The notes beneath the pieces are model-generated. The model was given only the letters and a program-made list of their open reading frames with translations, made no database searches and was not told the origin of the DNA. A DNA stretch of 64,000 nt from Mediterranea massiliensis (GTDB lineage Bacteria > Bacteroidota > Bacteroidia > Bacteroidales > Bacteroidaceae): contig NZ_LT635835.1 of assembly GCF_900128475.1 (NCBI RefSeq), positions 50,517 through 114,516 on the forward strand, written 5' to 3'. Within the stretch, counting starts at the first letter, position 1. Every line of letters starts with the position of its first letter. The translations under genes and the position numbers were made by a program. This document shows positions 34,358 through 41,887 of the stretch, piece after piece.

Positions 34358-34383
34358 GCAGCCGCCACCATCAGGACGGCTGC
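34358..34383. terminator. Hairpin between convergent genes
   Basis: A perfect 7-bp GC-rich stem (GCAGCCG at 34358-34364, CGGCTGC at 34377-34383) lies between the convergent genes ending at 34325 and 34398. The T-runs next to it are weak, so efficiency is uncertain. Confidence 0.4.
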
Positions 34384-34397
34384 AGCTACTTTTCGCA

Positions 34398-34652
34398 TCA
34401 GGCGACAGGCTCAAGCATTCTCTTTTGATAGTCGATAATTTCATCCATTGTCAGCCATTGCGGTTTCTCATCCTCCTTGAAACTGTCATGCAACAGTATC
34501 ATGTACTCGATTTGTCGCTGTTCATCGCCAGCCCACAGGCGTTTTGGATTCCTGTTGCCATAGTTCAGATAATACTCGCAATCTGACTGCATTCGGGACA
34601 GGAGCATATAGCGAAACTTCTTGTCATGCTGTAAAACTTCTTCTTTTGTCAT
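34398..34652 (-). CDS. LPD11-like small protein, second gene of leader-F operon
   Basis: An 84-residue protein with a pattern I associate with the LPD11-type domain of polyvalent mobile-element proteins (FRYMLLSRMQSDCEYYLNYG; KPQWLTMDEIIDY). It is charged and helical. It follows the 34676-34990 gene by 23 bp. Confidence 0.5.
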   Translation of the reverse strand: MTKEEVLQHDKKFRYMLLSRMQSDCEYYLNYGNRNPKRLWAGDEQRQIEYMILLHDSFKEDEKPQWLTMDEIIDYQKRMLEPVA

Positions 34653-34675
34653 ATCTTTTCTATTTTAATATCTGT

Positions 34676-34990
34676 TTAATCCGTTACTTCAAAAAAATAA
34701 TTCAACTCGTCATCTTTCAGATTTTCGACCGCGTATAGGTCTGCCTGCTTCCATAGGTCATTGTAAAGTGCTGCGACTTCGGGGTGGCTCTTGTGATGCT
34801 GCCAAATCTTGTGATTGAGAACCAATACCAATTCGGTCAGAAACTTGTAGTTCTCATTCCACTCCTTGAAAGCACGGTTGTATGTGTCCCGGATAGCCGA
34901 AAGCCCAAATCGGTCGGCTATTGTGAAATCTTCCCAAAAGGTTGTCTGTACCGTGTAGCCGTTCTCGCTCATAAATTCTCTGAATGTCAT
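34676..34990 (-). CDS. Hypothetical protein, first gene of leader-F operon
   Basis: A 104-residue helical acidic protein (TFREFMSENGYTVQTTFWED; ..FLTELVLVLNHKIWQHHKSH). No family is recognised. The ATG at 34990 lies about 20 nt after leader F. Confidence 0.5.
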   Translation of the reverse strand: MTFREFMSENGYTVQTTFWEDFTIADRFGLSAIRDTYNRAFKEWNENYKFLTELVLVLNHKIWQHHKSHPEVAALYNDLWKQADLYAVENLKDDELNYFFEVTD

Positions 34991-35009
34991 AATGCTTCAA
35001 TTTTAAGTT

Positions 35010-35060
35010 TGATTTTTTTCCCTCTGATACAATCCTGTACCGGAAGGCTGTTTATTTTTC
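35010..35060 (-). promoter_or_regulatory. Structured leader motif, copy F
   Basis: On the reverse strand: AAAATAAACAGCCTTCC, stem-loop GGTACA GGAT TGTATC, AGAGGGAAAAAAATC. It is the most diverged copy in the ATAAA box but keeps stem, loop and GAGGGAAAAA. A CAAGGA box lies about 30 bp further upstream. Confidence 0.5.
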
Positions 35061-35400
35061 TGCCCGAGGATTGGCGACCAGTCCAAGAACAAGGATGCTG
35101 CGAAAAATACGCTCGCCAGCGGAGACGGTGAGGAAGATTTTTCGCCAGCAAACAAGGAGGTCCTTGAGCGGACTGACAGGCGGCAATCGAAATTTGCAGA
35201 AACAATAGACGGCTTACGGTCCGGATTATAGAGGTAGGTGTACAGAGAATAATAGAAAAGGGAAAGATATATAAAGGTTAGTCCGGATGAGTCAGAACAG
35301 GTTGCCCGGCCCGCAAAAGGGTCTTTCATGCAGAATGAAAGGAATATGCCGCAACACATCCCATAGACGGCTGCGGCATTCATTGCCATGTTTGTCATTC

Positions 35401-35922
35401 TCACGCGGACTTTTTACGGTTTCTGGTCTTCCAGCCGTAAACATCGGCGACATACGGATAGAGGGAGCGGGTTCTCCGGCGAAAGCCTTCCTCGTCGATT
35501 TCCCCACTGTAGATTTTGGCGGCAATGCGTTCCGCTTCGTCCCTGTCTTTGGCTATACGGTACAAAACATAGTTTGTTCCGTCATGGTGAATCATGCGCC
35601 CCCGAATGTTGTAACCATCACCGTACCACTCGGCTTCATCACATTGGGAGTGCAATATGTCGGCGATATTGCTGCCCAGTATTTGGTAGCCTTGCCTCCG
35701 GCCATACCACAGCCCTAAATCGGCAAACACCATGATAACGCCGTCAATGTGCTTGTTCAAGTTATGCCGTTCGTCATCCAAATAGCCGTACACCTCGTCC
35801 GCCCATTCTTCTTCACTGACAATGTAAGTGTTGTCATCTTGCACCTCACGCTGAAATTCCTGGTATCTTTCTCTTGCATTATCATCCAACCTGTCCTCGC
35901 TCGACCAAATAATCTGTTTCAT
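35401..35922 (-). CDS. Hypothetical acidic protein, second gene of leader-D operon
   Basis: A 173-residue protein, strongly acidic at its N-terminus (SSEDRLDDNARERYQEFQRE; SEEEWADEVYGYLDDERHNL), with a basic C-terminal tail (RRRTRSLYP). Acidic residues over a compact fold recall DNA-mimic antirestriction proteins, but no known family is recognised. It lies 11 bp after the 35934-36248 gene. Confidence 0.5.
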   Translation of the reverse strand: MKQIIWSSEDRLDDNARERYQEFQREVQDDNTYIVSEEEWADEVYGYLDDERHNLNKHIDGVIMVFADLGLWYGRRQGYQILGSNIADILHSQCDEAEWYGDGYNIRGRMIHHDGTNYVLYRIAKDRDEAERIAAKIYSGEIDEEGFRRRTRSLYPYVADVYGWKTRNRKKSA

Positions 35923-35933
35923 GTCTTTTAATT

Positions 35934-36248
35934 TTATAAGTTAATATTCTTCCTGTGCGGCTCAATTTTAACGAAGTCCCTATAGACACATTCGTGCTCT
36001 TTCCGGCAAAGCAAGCCGTTGGGTAGAATGTCATTGCCGTATACACAAACATGCACCGCTATTCTACTCTCTGTGTCAAGTAGTTGGCAAAACTCTTTCC
36101 AGTGTTCAAATTGCGCTTTCGCCATTTCAACCAGAGTCTTTTTCCCTATATTGCCGACCCCATTTTCTTCCAACTGACACAGAACTTCTGCGTTTTCATT
36201 GTCGATGATTGCTTTTACCCATCCTTTGAAGCTGTAAATTCTCTCCAT
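35934..36248 (-). CDS. Hypothetical protein, first gene of leader-D operon
   Basis: A 104-residue protein with an acidic centre and four cysteines (QLEENGVGNIGKKTLVEMAK; VHVCVYGNDILPNGLLCRK). No family is recognised. The ATG at 36248 follows leader D by about 26 nt. Confidence 0.5.
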   Translation of the reverse strand: MERIYSFKGWVKAIIDNENAEVLCQLEENGVGNIGKKTLVEMAKAQFEHWKEFCQLLDTESRIAVHVCVYGNDILPNGLLCRKEHECVYRDFVKIEPHRKNINL

Positions 36249-36274
36249 TTGATATGATTTTAATTGTTTGTTTT

Positions 36275-36330
36275 TCTTCCCTCTCTTCAGAGGTTTCGCC
36301 TCTTCCGACGGGATTTGATTTTATGTGCAG
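36275..36330 (-). promoter_or_regulatory. Structured leader motif, copy D
   Basis: On the reverse strand: CACATAAAATCAAATCCCG, stem-loop AGAGG CGAAA CCTCT, GAGAGGGAAGAAAAAC. Outer CCC and GGG can pair. The inner stem differs completely from copies A-C, yet pairing is kept. Confidence 0.65.
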
Positions 36331-36457
36331 GATACAAGCCGGAAAGGAGGGAACAAGGCAAGGAGGAAGCGGACAGTCCATGACGATTGCATTTGTGTTC
36401 AAGAAGTATTGACGAGCCTGCGAGTTGATGGTTGTTAACCACAAATGTAGCCGCGCC

Positions 36458-36485
36458 TTGACGGTTCCCGCCCGGCTTAACTTTG
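36458..36485 (+). promoter_or_regulatory. Forward promoter in module D
   Basis: TTG at 36458-36460, 17-nt spacer, TAACTTTG at 36478-36485, then GCACAGGAAAATCA. It faces the 3' end of ssb and is followed within about 100 nt by a bidirectional hairpin terminator. Confidence 0.5.
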
Positions 36486-36491
36486 CACAGG

Positions 36492-36592
36492 AAAATCAAT
36501 GGACGGCGGGACCGGCATGGATACAGTATAAAAGGAACAGGCTCGAGGAGAATAACAATGAGCATAAGAAAAGCGACCCGAAGGCCGCTTTT
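36492..36592 (+). ncRNA. Candidate short RNA from module D
   Basis: A transcript starting about 7 nt after the promoter at 36458-36485 would end at the AAAAGCG/CGCTTTT hairpin, giving about 100 nt. No convincing ORF lies in it. It is antisense to nothing annotated except the ssb terminator. This is a prediction only. Confidence 0.3.
36569..36592. terminator. Bidirectional terminator after ssb
   Basis: The stem AAAAGCG (36569-36575) and CGCTTTT (36586-36592) ends in T4 on both strands. It lies 18 bp past the ssb stop on the reverse strand and could also end a forward transcript from module D. Confidence 0.6.
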
Positions 36593-36609
36593 GACCGGGA
36601 AGCAGGAGG

Positions 36610-36990
36610 TTATTTTTTGCCCCGTTTCGGTTTCGCTGCCGGCTCCGCAGGGGCTTCCTCCTTTTCCGCTGCCGGGTAGAACTTGACGGCTACCATCGTG
36701 ATGCTATTATGCTCGATGCCGTCTTTGTCTGTCCATCTTTCGGGCTTGAAATAGCCCTCCACGGTAAGCAGGGTGCCTTTGGCCAGGTAGTCGAAAGACC
36801 CTTTGTTCTCGTTTTTGCGCCACGCCTCAAAATTCAGGAAAGCGGACACCCGGCTGGTCTGATCGCCGGACTTCTCCTGACGGCCTACGGCCAGGGAGAA
36901 ACGTGCTACACTTGCGCTGGTGAAACTGCGGATTTCAGCGTCCTTACCTACGAAACCTGTCACTGTGAATGTGTTCTCAATCTTTTTCAT
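36610..36990 (-). CDS. ssb: Single-stranded DNA-binding protein
   Basis: A 126-residue OB-fold SSB. The family pattern is clear: FTVTGFVGKDAEIRSF at the start, SVARFSLAVGRQ, FLNFEAWRKNENK, LLTVEGYFKPERWTD. The C-terminal tail is Ala/Lys-rich (PAEPAAKPKRGKK) and lacks the usual acidic tip, as in many plasmid-borne SSBs. It probably coats single-stranded DNA during transfer. Its upstream region (module H) lacks a clear structured leader but carries the CAAGGA box and a forward promoter. Confidence 0.8.
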   Translation of the reverse strand: MKKIENTFTVTGFVGKDAEIRSFTSASVARFSLAVGRQEKSGDQTSRVSAFLNFEAWRKNENKGSFDYLAKGTLLTVEGYFKPERWTDKDGIEHNSITMVAVKFYPAAEKEEAPAEPAAKPKRGKK

Positions 36991-37156
36991 AATTCAATGC
37001 TTTTAGAAGTTAAACAAATCAATTTTACGATGCCCAAAAAAGTAGGTGTCGCAAAGGGATGCACCAAGGACTGCCAGCAAATACTCTTTATTTTTGGTCC
37101 CCCAAAACCGCAGGCCCGATAAAGGAAGATTTGTACAGCTGTGCATTGGTCAAGGC

Positions 37157-37190
37157 TTGTCAAGCCGCTCCCGACCGCATACTATCTTTG
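37157..37190 (+). promoter_or_regulatory. Forward promoter in module H (upstream of ssb)
   Basis: TTG at 37157-37159 and TATCTTTG at 37183-37190 with a 23-nt spacer, followed by GCGGCGGAAAATGA, which resembles the GGAAAATCA seen after the promoters of modules A, B and D. No forward gene follows. Confidence 0.45.
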
Positions 37191-37634
37191 CGGCGGAAAA
37201 TGATTGTGACTTCGGCCAAAAGCAGTAGTGAAAAAGTAGAACACGAAGCGACGGGCTTCGGAAGGACGTGTCCGCAAGGCGCAAGCAGGCATATTCTCCC
37301 CGTAGTGCCGGCATGAAGTCGGCAGGCCAGCCACACCCGCTTGACATTGAAGCGGCAAAAAGGAGTCAATGGCGGGCCAAAAAGCCCTGCGTGGAGGGCC
37401 ATGACCGGAAGTTCAACAGCCGGCTTTGCGCAAAGCATCCGTCAGGCGTCTGTTCCGGCTGCAATGGGAAGCAGGAGGCAGGCAGGAAAGCGGGCAGGAA
37501 TGCCCCCTGCGGGCAAAAGCATGAGGGTCGCTCCGCAGCGAATGGAATGTGCAATAAAAGGGTGTGGTGCAGCCAAAAGAAAATAAAAAAGGAATCCCTG
37601 CCCCCGGAAAATAGCCATGATAAAAAAAGTATCG
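37191..37634. other. Intergenic stretch downstream of module H promoter
   Basis: The gap between ssb and the next reverse-strand gene is unusually long. Forward frames at 37059-37672 have no family resemblance and look like chance. An ATAAAAGGG box near 37553 matches similar boxes in other modules. I see no other supported feature here. Confidence 0.4.
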
Positions 37635-37676
37635 AAGGTACATATTCTCAATACGGCGTATTGAGAATATGACCTT
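37635..37676. repeat. Long perfect palindrome
   Basis: CATATTCTCAATAC (37641-37654) and GTATTGAGAATATG (37658-37671) are exact inverted repeats of 14 bp around a 3-nt centre. The stem can extend as AAGGT and ACCTT with one bulged base. A T7 run lies 6 nt beyond the left arm on the reverse strand, so a terminator is possible, but the spacing is too large for a typical one. Confidence 0.75.
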
Positions 37677-37716
37677 GAATAATCCAGAAAATGCAATCTA
37701 TACATATACAGCAAGG

Positions 37717-37974
37717 TCAGAAACGGGCAATCATGATGCGATGCTCGAAGACCTTGTTTTTATCGCTCGGTTTCCTCTGGCATAGCCACAGATGATGTGC
37801 CTCATAACCGAATATGAAATACTCGTCAAGCCTGGTCTCTTTCTTTAGACGTTCCATACTTGTGCGAAGTTCAGCTTCATTACACGAAAAGAGAATCGTA
37901 TTCATAATTCTAAAATACAGGTTTATCACTTCCTCGCAATAGGGACAGAAGATATGTTCTATCGTTACATTCAT
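37717..37974 (-). CDS. Small CxxC protein, last gene of leader-E operon
   Basis: An 85-residue protein starting with MNVTIEHIFCPYCEEVINLY, which has a CPYC pair, and continuing with a charged helix (LRTSMERLKKETRLDEYF). An internal ATG at 37905 (MNTILF) is an alternative start. Function is unknown. Confidence 0.45.
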   Translation of the reverse strand: MNVTIEHIFCPYCEEVINLYFRIMNTILFSCNEAELRTSMERLKKETRLDEYFIFGYEAHHLWLCQRKPSDKNKVFEHRIMIARF

Positions 37975-37989
37975 GACAATCTATTTTGA

Positions 37990-38274
37990 TTAAGCCTTTT
38001 CAGGAGCATTGTTTATAATAACTTTTCCAACAGAGTTATATACCTCGATTGTCGGACTGCCACCGTTTTCATCGGGGGACATACATTCCGATGTATCGGG
38101 TAACGCACGCCATTCGTCGTAGCACAAACGGCTGTCAATGATATTCGAAACATCTTCACATTTCCATGAACGGACAATGGCTTCCGCATCTTCGTAGCTT
38201 TCAGCTTCCACAGTGAAATAATCACGTTCCCAGGCTGTAACCTTACAGTCTTGATAAAACTGATATTTTCCCAT
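37990..38274 (-). CDS. Hypothetical protein in leader-E operon
   Basis: A 94-residue protein. YFTVEAESYEDAEAIVRSW is a pattern of small domains that appear repeatedly in mobile-element proteins, but I cannot name the family. It lies 15 bp before the CxxC gene. Confidence 0.45.
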   Translation of the reverse strand: MGKYQFYQDCKVTAWERDYFTVEAESYEDAEAIVRSWKCEDVSNIIDSRLCYDEWRALPDTSECMSPDENGGSPTIEVYNSVGKVIINNAPEKA

Positions 38275-38283
38275 ATACCTGTC

Positions 38284-38634
38284 TTAATTTAATTCTACAA
38301 TGTCATCTATTCTGCCGTACAATATTGACCTTAATGCAGTCTTGTCAATGGCATAATACTCACAGATGAACCCATGTTGTTTCACAAAATACCGCTTAAG
38401 GACATCCGAGAAATCGAAGTGATAGCCATTTAAGGCAATTCCTCGCTTGAAATAAACGCTTTCCTTCACGCTGCGGGTTATCCAATTTTTATCTTCACGG
38501 CTCAACTTGCCTCCATTATTGAGGCTCTCACGAAGTTTGTACGCACGGCTATTCCGCAATGTCTCCAGTGCAGGCACTTCCCACTGGACAAATTTGTTTG
38601 CTATCGGTGTCATAAGTATATTCTTATTATTCAT
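38284..38634 (-). CDS. Hypothetical protein in leader-E operon
   Basis: A 116-residue basic protein (ANKFVQWEVPALETLRNSRA; ..LSREDKNWITRSVKESVYF). Its start overlaps the end of the preceding small gene by 8 bp. No family is recognised. Confidence 0.45.
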   Translation of the reverse strand: MNNKNILMTPIANKFVQWEVPALETLRNSRAYKLRESLNNGGKLSREDKNWITRSVKESVYFKRGIALNGYHFDFSDVLKRYFVKQHGFICEYYAIDKTALRSILYGRIDDIVELN

Positions 38635-38803
38635 AAATGATTACTTCATCTCGGTATTCGGATATTTCTTTTCCGCTGGTTAGGGAGACAATGATTCTGT
38701 CCCCATAGTCGCCGACAACAGTTCCCTCTGTATAACCCTTGTACGGGGTAAGCAAGGTGCAGCTCTTACCTATAATGTCGGACTGTTCTTCATTCTCGTA
38801 CAT
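38627..38803 (-). CDS. Small beta-rich hypothetical protein in leader-E operon
   Basis: 58 residues from ATG 38803. A longer frame to 38836 would overlap the upstream gene by 23 bp, so the shorter start is preferred. The sequence GKSCTLLTPYKGYTEGTVVG looks like a small SH3-like barrel. Confidence 0.4.
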   Translation of the reverse strand: MYENEEQSDIIGKSCTLLTPYKGYTEGTVVGDYGDRIIVSLTSGKEISEYRDEVIIYE

Positions 38804-38813
38804 AAACCTGTCT

Positions 38814-39107
38814 TTATTTGATGTTCCAAACTCCATTTGAAAACGTCCTGAAGCTCACATACTCATTCGCAAGCTCATAAGAATGTATGCGAATGTAAAT
38901 TCGCTTAGGTGCTTCCAGCAAGGCAATCAATTCATCCATTTCTTTTTGAGGACATTCCCATTTAGAGTAAAATTCACTCTCGACACATTGTCCATGTCTC
39001 GCAATGTTGCTATCACAGAAATTCTCTTCTATGAACTGCTCAATCGTAATAAGGTCTTTTTCGTTCTCTGTCTGTGCAAAGAAATTGTTTGTTGCGTAAT
39101 TTGCCAT
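38814..39107 (-). CDS. Hypothetical protein, first gene of leader-E operon
   Basis: A 97-residue protein with an acidic N-terminal half (TENEKDLITIEQFIEENFCD). No family is recognised. It heads a five-gene operon that runs down to 37717. Confidence 0.45.
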   Translation of the reverse strand: MANYATNNFFAQTENEKDLITIEQFIEENFCDSNIARHGQCVESEFYSKWECPQKEMDELIALLEAPKRIYIRIHSYELANEYVSFRTFSNGVWNIK

Positions 39108-39126
39108 AATCTCAATATTTTAAGTT

Positions 39127-39180
39127 TTTTTCTTCCCTCTGGTAGCATCCGCTACTTTCGGGCTTGATAAAATTTTGGCG
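39127..39180 (-). promoter_or_regulatory. Structured leader motif, copy E
   Basis: On the reverse strand: CCAAAATTTTATCAAGCCCG, stem-loop GTAGC GGAT GCTAC, CAGAGGGAAGAAAAAAAC. It precedes the 39107 ATG by about 19 nt. Outer CCC and GGG can pair. Confidence 0.6.
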
Positions 39181-39281
39181 CAACAAAAGGTGTCATGGAA
39201 CATTCCGGCAAGGTTTCGCAGCAAAATACAACCTCAGTGAAACCGAGGTGGAGATTTTGGTGAGAATCGGCAGACTTGACC

Positions 39282-39313
39282 TTGTGAACAATGGGGCATG
39301 ACATATACCTTCG
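39282..39313 (+). promoter_or_regulatory. Forward promoter-like site in module E
   Basis: TTG at 39282-39284, 21-nt spacer, TACCTTCG at 39306-39313, one mismatch from consensus. An ATAAAAGAGGG box follows near 39376, as in other modules. A second candidate, TATCTTTG, lies at 39549-39556. Confidence 0.4.
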
Positions 39314-39556
39314 CGACATAATTCTTATCAGGAAGGTCGAAAGTCGGTGTGCGGAGTATCGGAAGATGCTTCCCGTATAAAAGAGGGGTGCAGCGAAAAA
39401 ATAAAAAGGGGGGAAGAGAGTTTTTCGGTGATTTGATCAAGGCATCGAAATTCAGTTTAGTTTGGTTTATTAGCTCTATATATAGGCTAAATTAAACTAA
39501 ACTGTATTTAGGCAGGAAAATGTGACTGCCTATTGATGAAAAATTGTATCTTTGCA

Positions 39557-40086
39557 TTATCCTGTCGCCATTGAACCATATAATGTGTTTTTTCTTTTGG
39601 CTGCAAAATTAGATATTGGGAAAGTCAGACGATTTTGCAAGGGGATATTTGAGCCAGAAGTCTACTTGTTGAGACACTCAAATGTTACCAAGTGCAAAGA
39701 ATGAAATCAAATGAAAAGAAAAAAACACAGAATTATAAAAAAAGACAGTTTTGTTTCTAATTTGTTCCTTAAAAGCAATATGGATTTTGTATAGTGCTGA
39801 TTTTGAATATATTACAAAGGATGTATAGAAATTTCCCAGATTCATGTCATCCCGCACTCGATGCGGGATCCATTACGTACACAGTGTCATGCGCTGGGTG
39901 AGAGACAGGCCGGACGCACCGGGGTGCGTCCCTACATTCAGACATCTGCTTTTTCCTCTTCCCCTTGCATGCCGGATGGTGCAGAAAAAAATCTTGATAT
40001 TGGCCACGTTGCGATATTGGATAGAGAAGGTATGTCACAACCAAATTGTCTGAAGCTCTCCTTCTTCAGGAAAGTCGTTTTCCCCG
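39557..40086. other. Gene-poor stretch at the probable right end of the element
   Basis: No gene is supported here. It holds a REP-like palindrome (39846-39873, shared with 62531-62558) and a perfect 9-bp inverted repeat (GGACGCACC at 39912-39920, GGTGCGTCC at 39923-39931). The composition changes from GC-richer element sequence to AT-rich sequence around 39.5-39.8 kb, so the right junction probably lies here. No att repeat could be identified. Confidence 0.5.
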
Positions 40087-40575
40087 TTATTTCACAGGCA
40101 ATTTGAATCTGCTTTTTATCAGGATGTTGCTTTGTGCCAGCTTCTTGTATTGCGGCGATAGCGGTAAGATTTTGCATCTTCCCGAAGGTATCCAGTAGAA
40201 TGTGTTGTCAGACTCCAATGCATTCAAGGCTGGAGCTTTCGTATTCAGCCAGTTCTTCAGCCAATTCGCTTTGCTGATCATTTCACTTACATTGCTTGTG
40301 TCAGCCGAATGTATTTCAACAAAGTATGCTTTTTTGTCATATCCTATGGCATAGTCCCATCGTGCGTCTTCAGGATAAGCGTCACGCGTGCAGGCATCGA
40401 TGTCCACACTTCCTTCCAGTAGTAGGGTATTCTCTGTATCTATCAGCCCCCTTTCTCCATCCTTCAGTGCCTGTAGTCCGGCCCGATATCCTCCACTTAT
40501 TTCCGGTGTACTCTCTACCGCTTTCTTGAAGGCATTGCTTCCCGTGTTCTTTCTTCTTCTTCTATTGTACCCCAT
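40087..40575 (-). CDS. Small nuclease-like partner of the ATPase
   Basis: A 162-residue protein from ATG 40575, overlapping the ATPase stop by 14 bp. The N-terminus is basic (GYNRRRRKNTG). RWDYAIGYDKKAYFVEIHSA has the D...ExH spacing of a PD-(D/E)XK-like core (D74, E87, H89 in place of Lys). The nuclease reading is tentative. It forms a two-gene unit with the ATPase and may be its effector. Confidence 0.5.
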   Translation of the reverse strand: MGYNRRRRKNTGSNAFKKAVESTPEISGGYRAGLQALKDGERGLIDTENTLLLEGSVDIDACTRDAYPEDARWDYAIGYDKKAYFVEIHSADTSNVSEMISKANWLKNWLNTKAPALNALESDNTFYWIPSGRCKILPLSPQYKKLAQSNILIKSRFKLPVK

Positions 40576-41731
40576 AGCGACTGACGATTTCCGATGATTT
40601 TCCGGCAAAACTGGAGAGGCCTCCCCATTCCGACACATCCGTGTCTTCGCTCAGTGCGTCCAGCGTAGATATGTCCGCAAAGGTCACTCCTTTGGTCGTT
40701 GAATGTTTGGCCGAATAGAATGTTCTTATATCTTTTTCTTTCAATTTATCAAACAGATTGGCTGCAGTTGAGTAGATGGATATGTTGAACATTTTGCTCA
40801 TGGCTGTTTTGAAATCTTCTTCTTCCAGTCCCCGCAGGTTGTTGAAGGCCCATACGAATTCCGGGAATATCGTCGAGTGCGTCGATACGATTACCTTGTA
40901 TCCGTTCTTCATCAGCTCGATGATTTCCAGCAATACCGATTGGATGGCCCGTGGATGCAGTCCCATTTCAGGCTCTTCAATGATTACCCATTCATAATCC
41001 TCTTTTTTTACCACCTGTGTAGGAGGTCCCGACAGACAGTAGATACCCAGCAGCAACGGCATGAATTCCTTTTGTCCTGCACTCCAGGCCATGAAGGGTA
41101 TTCTCAAGTTGTCTATCTCCAGTTTCATTTTTCGTTGGTCTCCAGTTTTGTCGACAACCACCTTACCATTATGGAAGATGGTTTGGTTGATAGAATTTTT
41201 TACCGCTCCCTTCAATCTGTTTCTCATGGGGAAGATAGTATCCGGATTGCCCAATCCTCCTTGCATGAATACTCTTAGAGTTTCGCTGAATCTACGTAAT
41301 ACATACGGATTTGAAGTATCATATTCCATAAAGTTCTTGGGGCGTCCGTCAGCGATGCTCAATATCCTTTGGGCTGGTACGTAGAATACAGATTCTTTGG
41401 GCATTTCCGAAGCTTTCTGTCTTGATAATGTTTTCAGCAACTCTTGGGGTGAAAAGTTTTCATTGCCCCAATATATTTCAGTTTCCTCTTTGAACAGCTT
41501 CGACAATCCTTCTCCGAAGTATCCTTCCAGAATGTTGGTTGCATCTTTTTTGTTCAGTATATAGTTGTAGTTCCGGAGGGTTGAGATGATGTGCTGTCTG
41601 TCAATGATCAGTTTCAGCAGTTCCAACGACAGGCTTTTCCCGCTGGCCTGAGGTCCGATGAGGAAAGTCAGGTCACCGAAATCTATCTGTGCGTCCTTGA
41701 TCGGTCCGAAGTTGCGTATCGTCAGTTCCAT
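40562..41731 (-). CDS. AAA_21/ABC-like ATPase of a two-gene cassette
   Basis: A 389-residue SMC/ABC-like ATPase. Walker A is GPQASGKS (residues 26-33), the signature-like region is FMAWSAGQKEFMPL, Walker B is YEWVIIEEPEMGLHP and the switch His is in VIVSTHSTIF. Such ATPases often drive antiviral or toxin-like effectors (for example OLD and PARIS families), but no named system is matched with certainty. It has its own promoter (41760-41791), which overlaps a 20-bp inverted repeat. Confidence 0.7.
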   Translation of the reverse strand: MELTIRNFGPIKDAQIDFGDLTFLIGPQASGKSLSLELLKLIIDRQHIISTLRNYNYILNKKDATNILEGYFGEGLSKLFKEETEIYWGNENFSPQELLKTLSRQKASEMPKESVFYVPAQRILSIADGRPKNFMEYDTSNPYVLRRFSETLRVFMQGGLGNPDTIFPMRNRLKGAVKNSINQTIFHNGKVVVDKTGDQRKMKLEIDNLRIPFMAWSAGQKEFMPLLLGIYCLSGPPTQVVKKEDYEWVIIEEPEMGLHPRAIQSVLLEIIELMKNGYKVIVSTHSTIFPEFVWAFNNLRGLEEEDFKTAMSKMFNISIYSTAANLFDKLKEKDIRTFYSAKHSTTKGVTFADISTLDALSEDTDVSEWGGLSSFAGKSSEIVSRYGVQ

Positions 41732-41759
41732 GATAAAGCAGATTGGTTATTCCTATTGG

Positions 41760-41791
41760 CAAAAATACTTAAAAGGTTCGGGATAGTCAAA
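41760..41791 (-). promoter_or_regulatory. Promoter of the 41731 ATPase cassette
   Basis: On the reverse strand TTTG (41788-41791), 20-nt spacer and TATTTTTG (41760-41767) match the consensus. The -33 element lies inside the left arm of the perfect inverted repeat at 41775-41827. Confidence 0.6.
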
Positions 41792-41827
41792 TGAATGCCC
41801 TTATTTTTCATTTGACTATCCCGAACC
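41775..41827. repeat. Perfect 20-bp inverted repeat
   Basis: GGTTCGGGATAGTCAAATGA (41775-41794) and its exact reverse complement (41808-41827) are separated by 13 nt. It could be a terminator for the upstream polysaccharide operon (reverse-strand T-runs follow, TTTTAAGTATTTTT) or an operator for the ATPase cassette, since it covers that promoter's -33 region. The two roles are not exclusive. Confidence 0.85.
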
Positions 41828-41887
41828 ACCTAAAAAGTATTGGGAAATTACTTCCTCCTGCCTCCCGCACCGTGGCAGGGATGAAAT

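Noticed and set aside
37059..37672. Forward ORFs upstream of the palindrome
   Set aside because: Composition and residue order look like chance, and two frames overlap without any motif.
39500..39850. Exact att site at the right end of the element
   Set aside because: No direct repeat matching another site in the window was seen; the left end and integrase are outside it.
41775..41827. Inverted repeat as transposon ends
   Set aside because: The arms are only 13 nt apart and no transposase is near, so this is a hairpin or operator.
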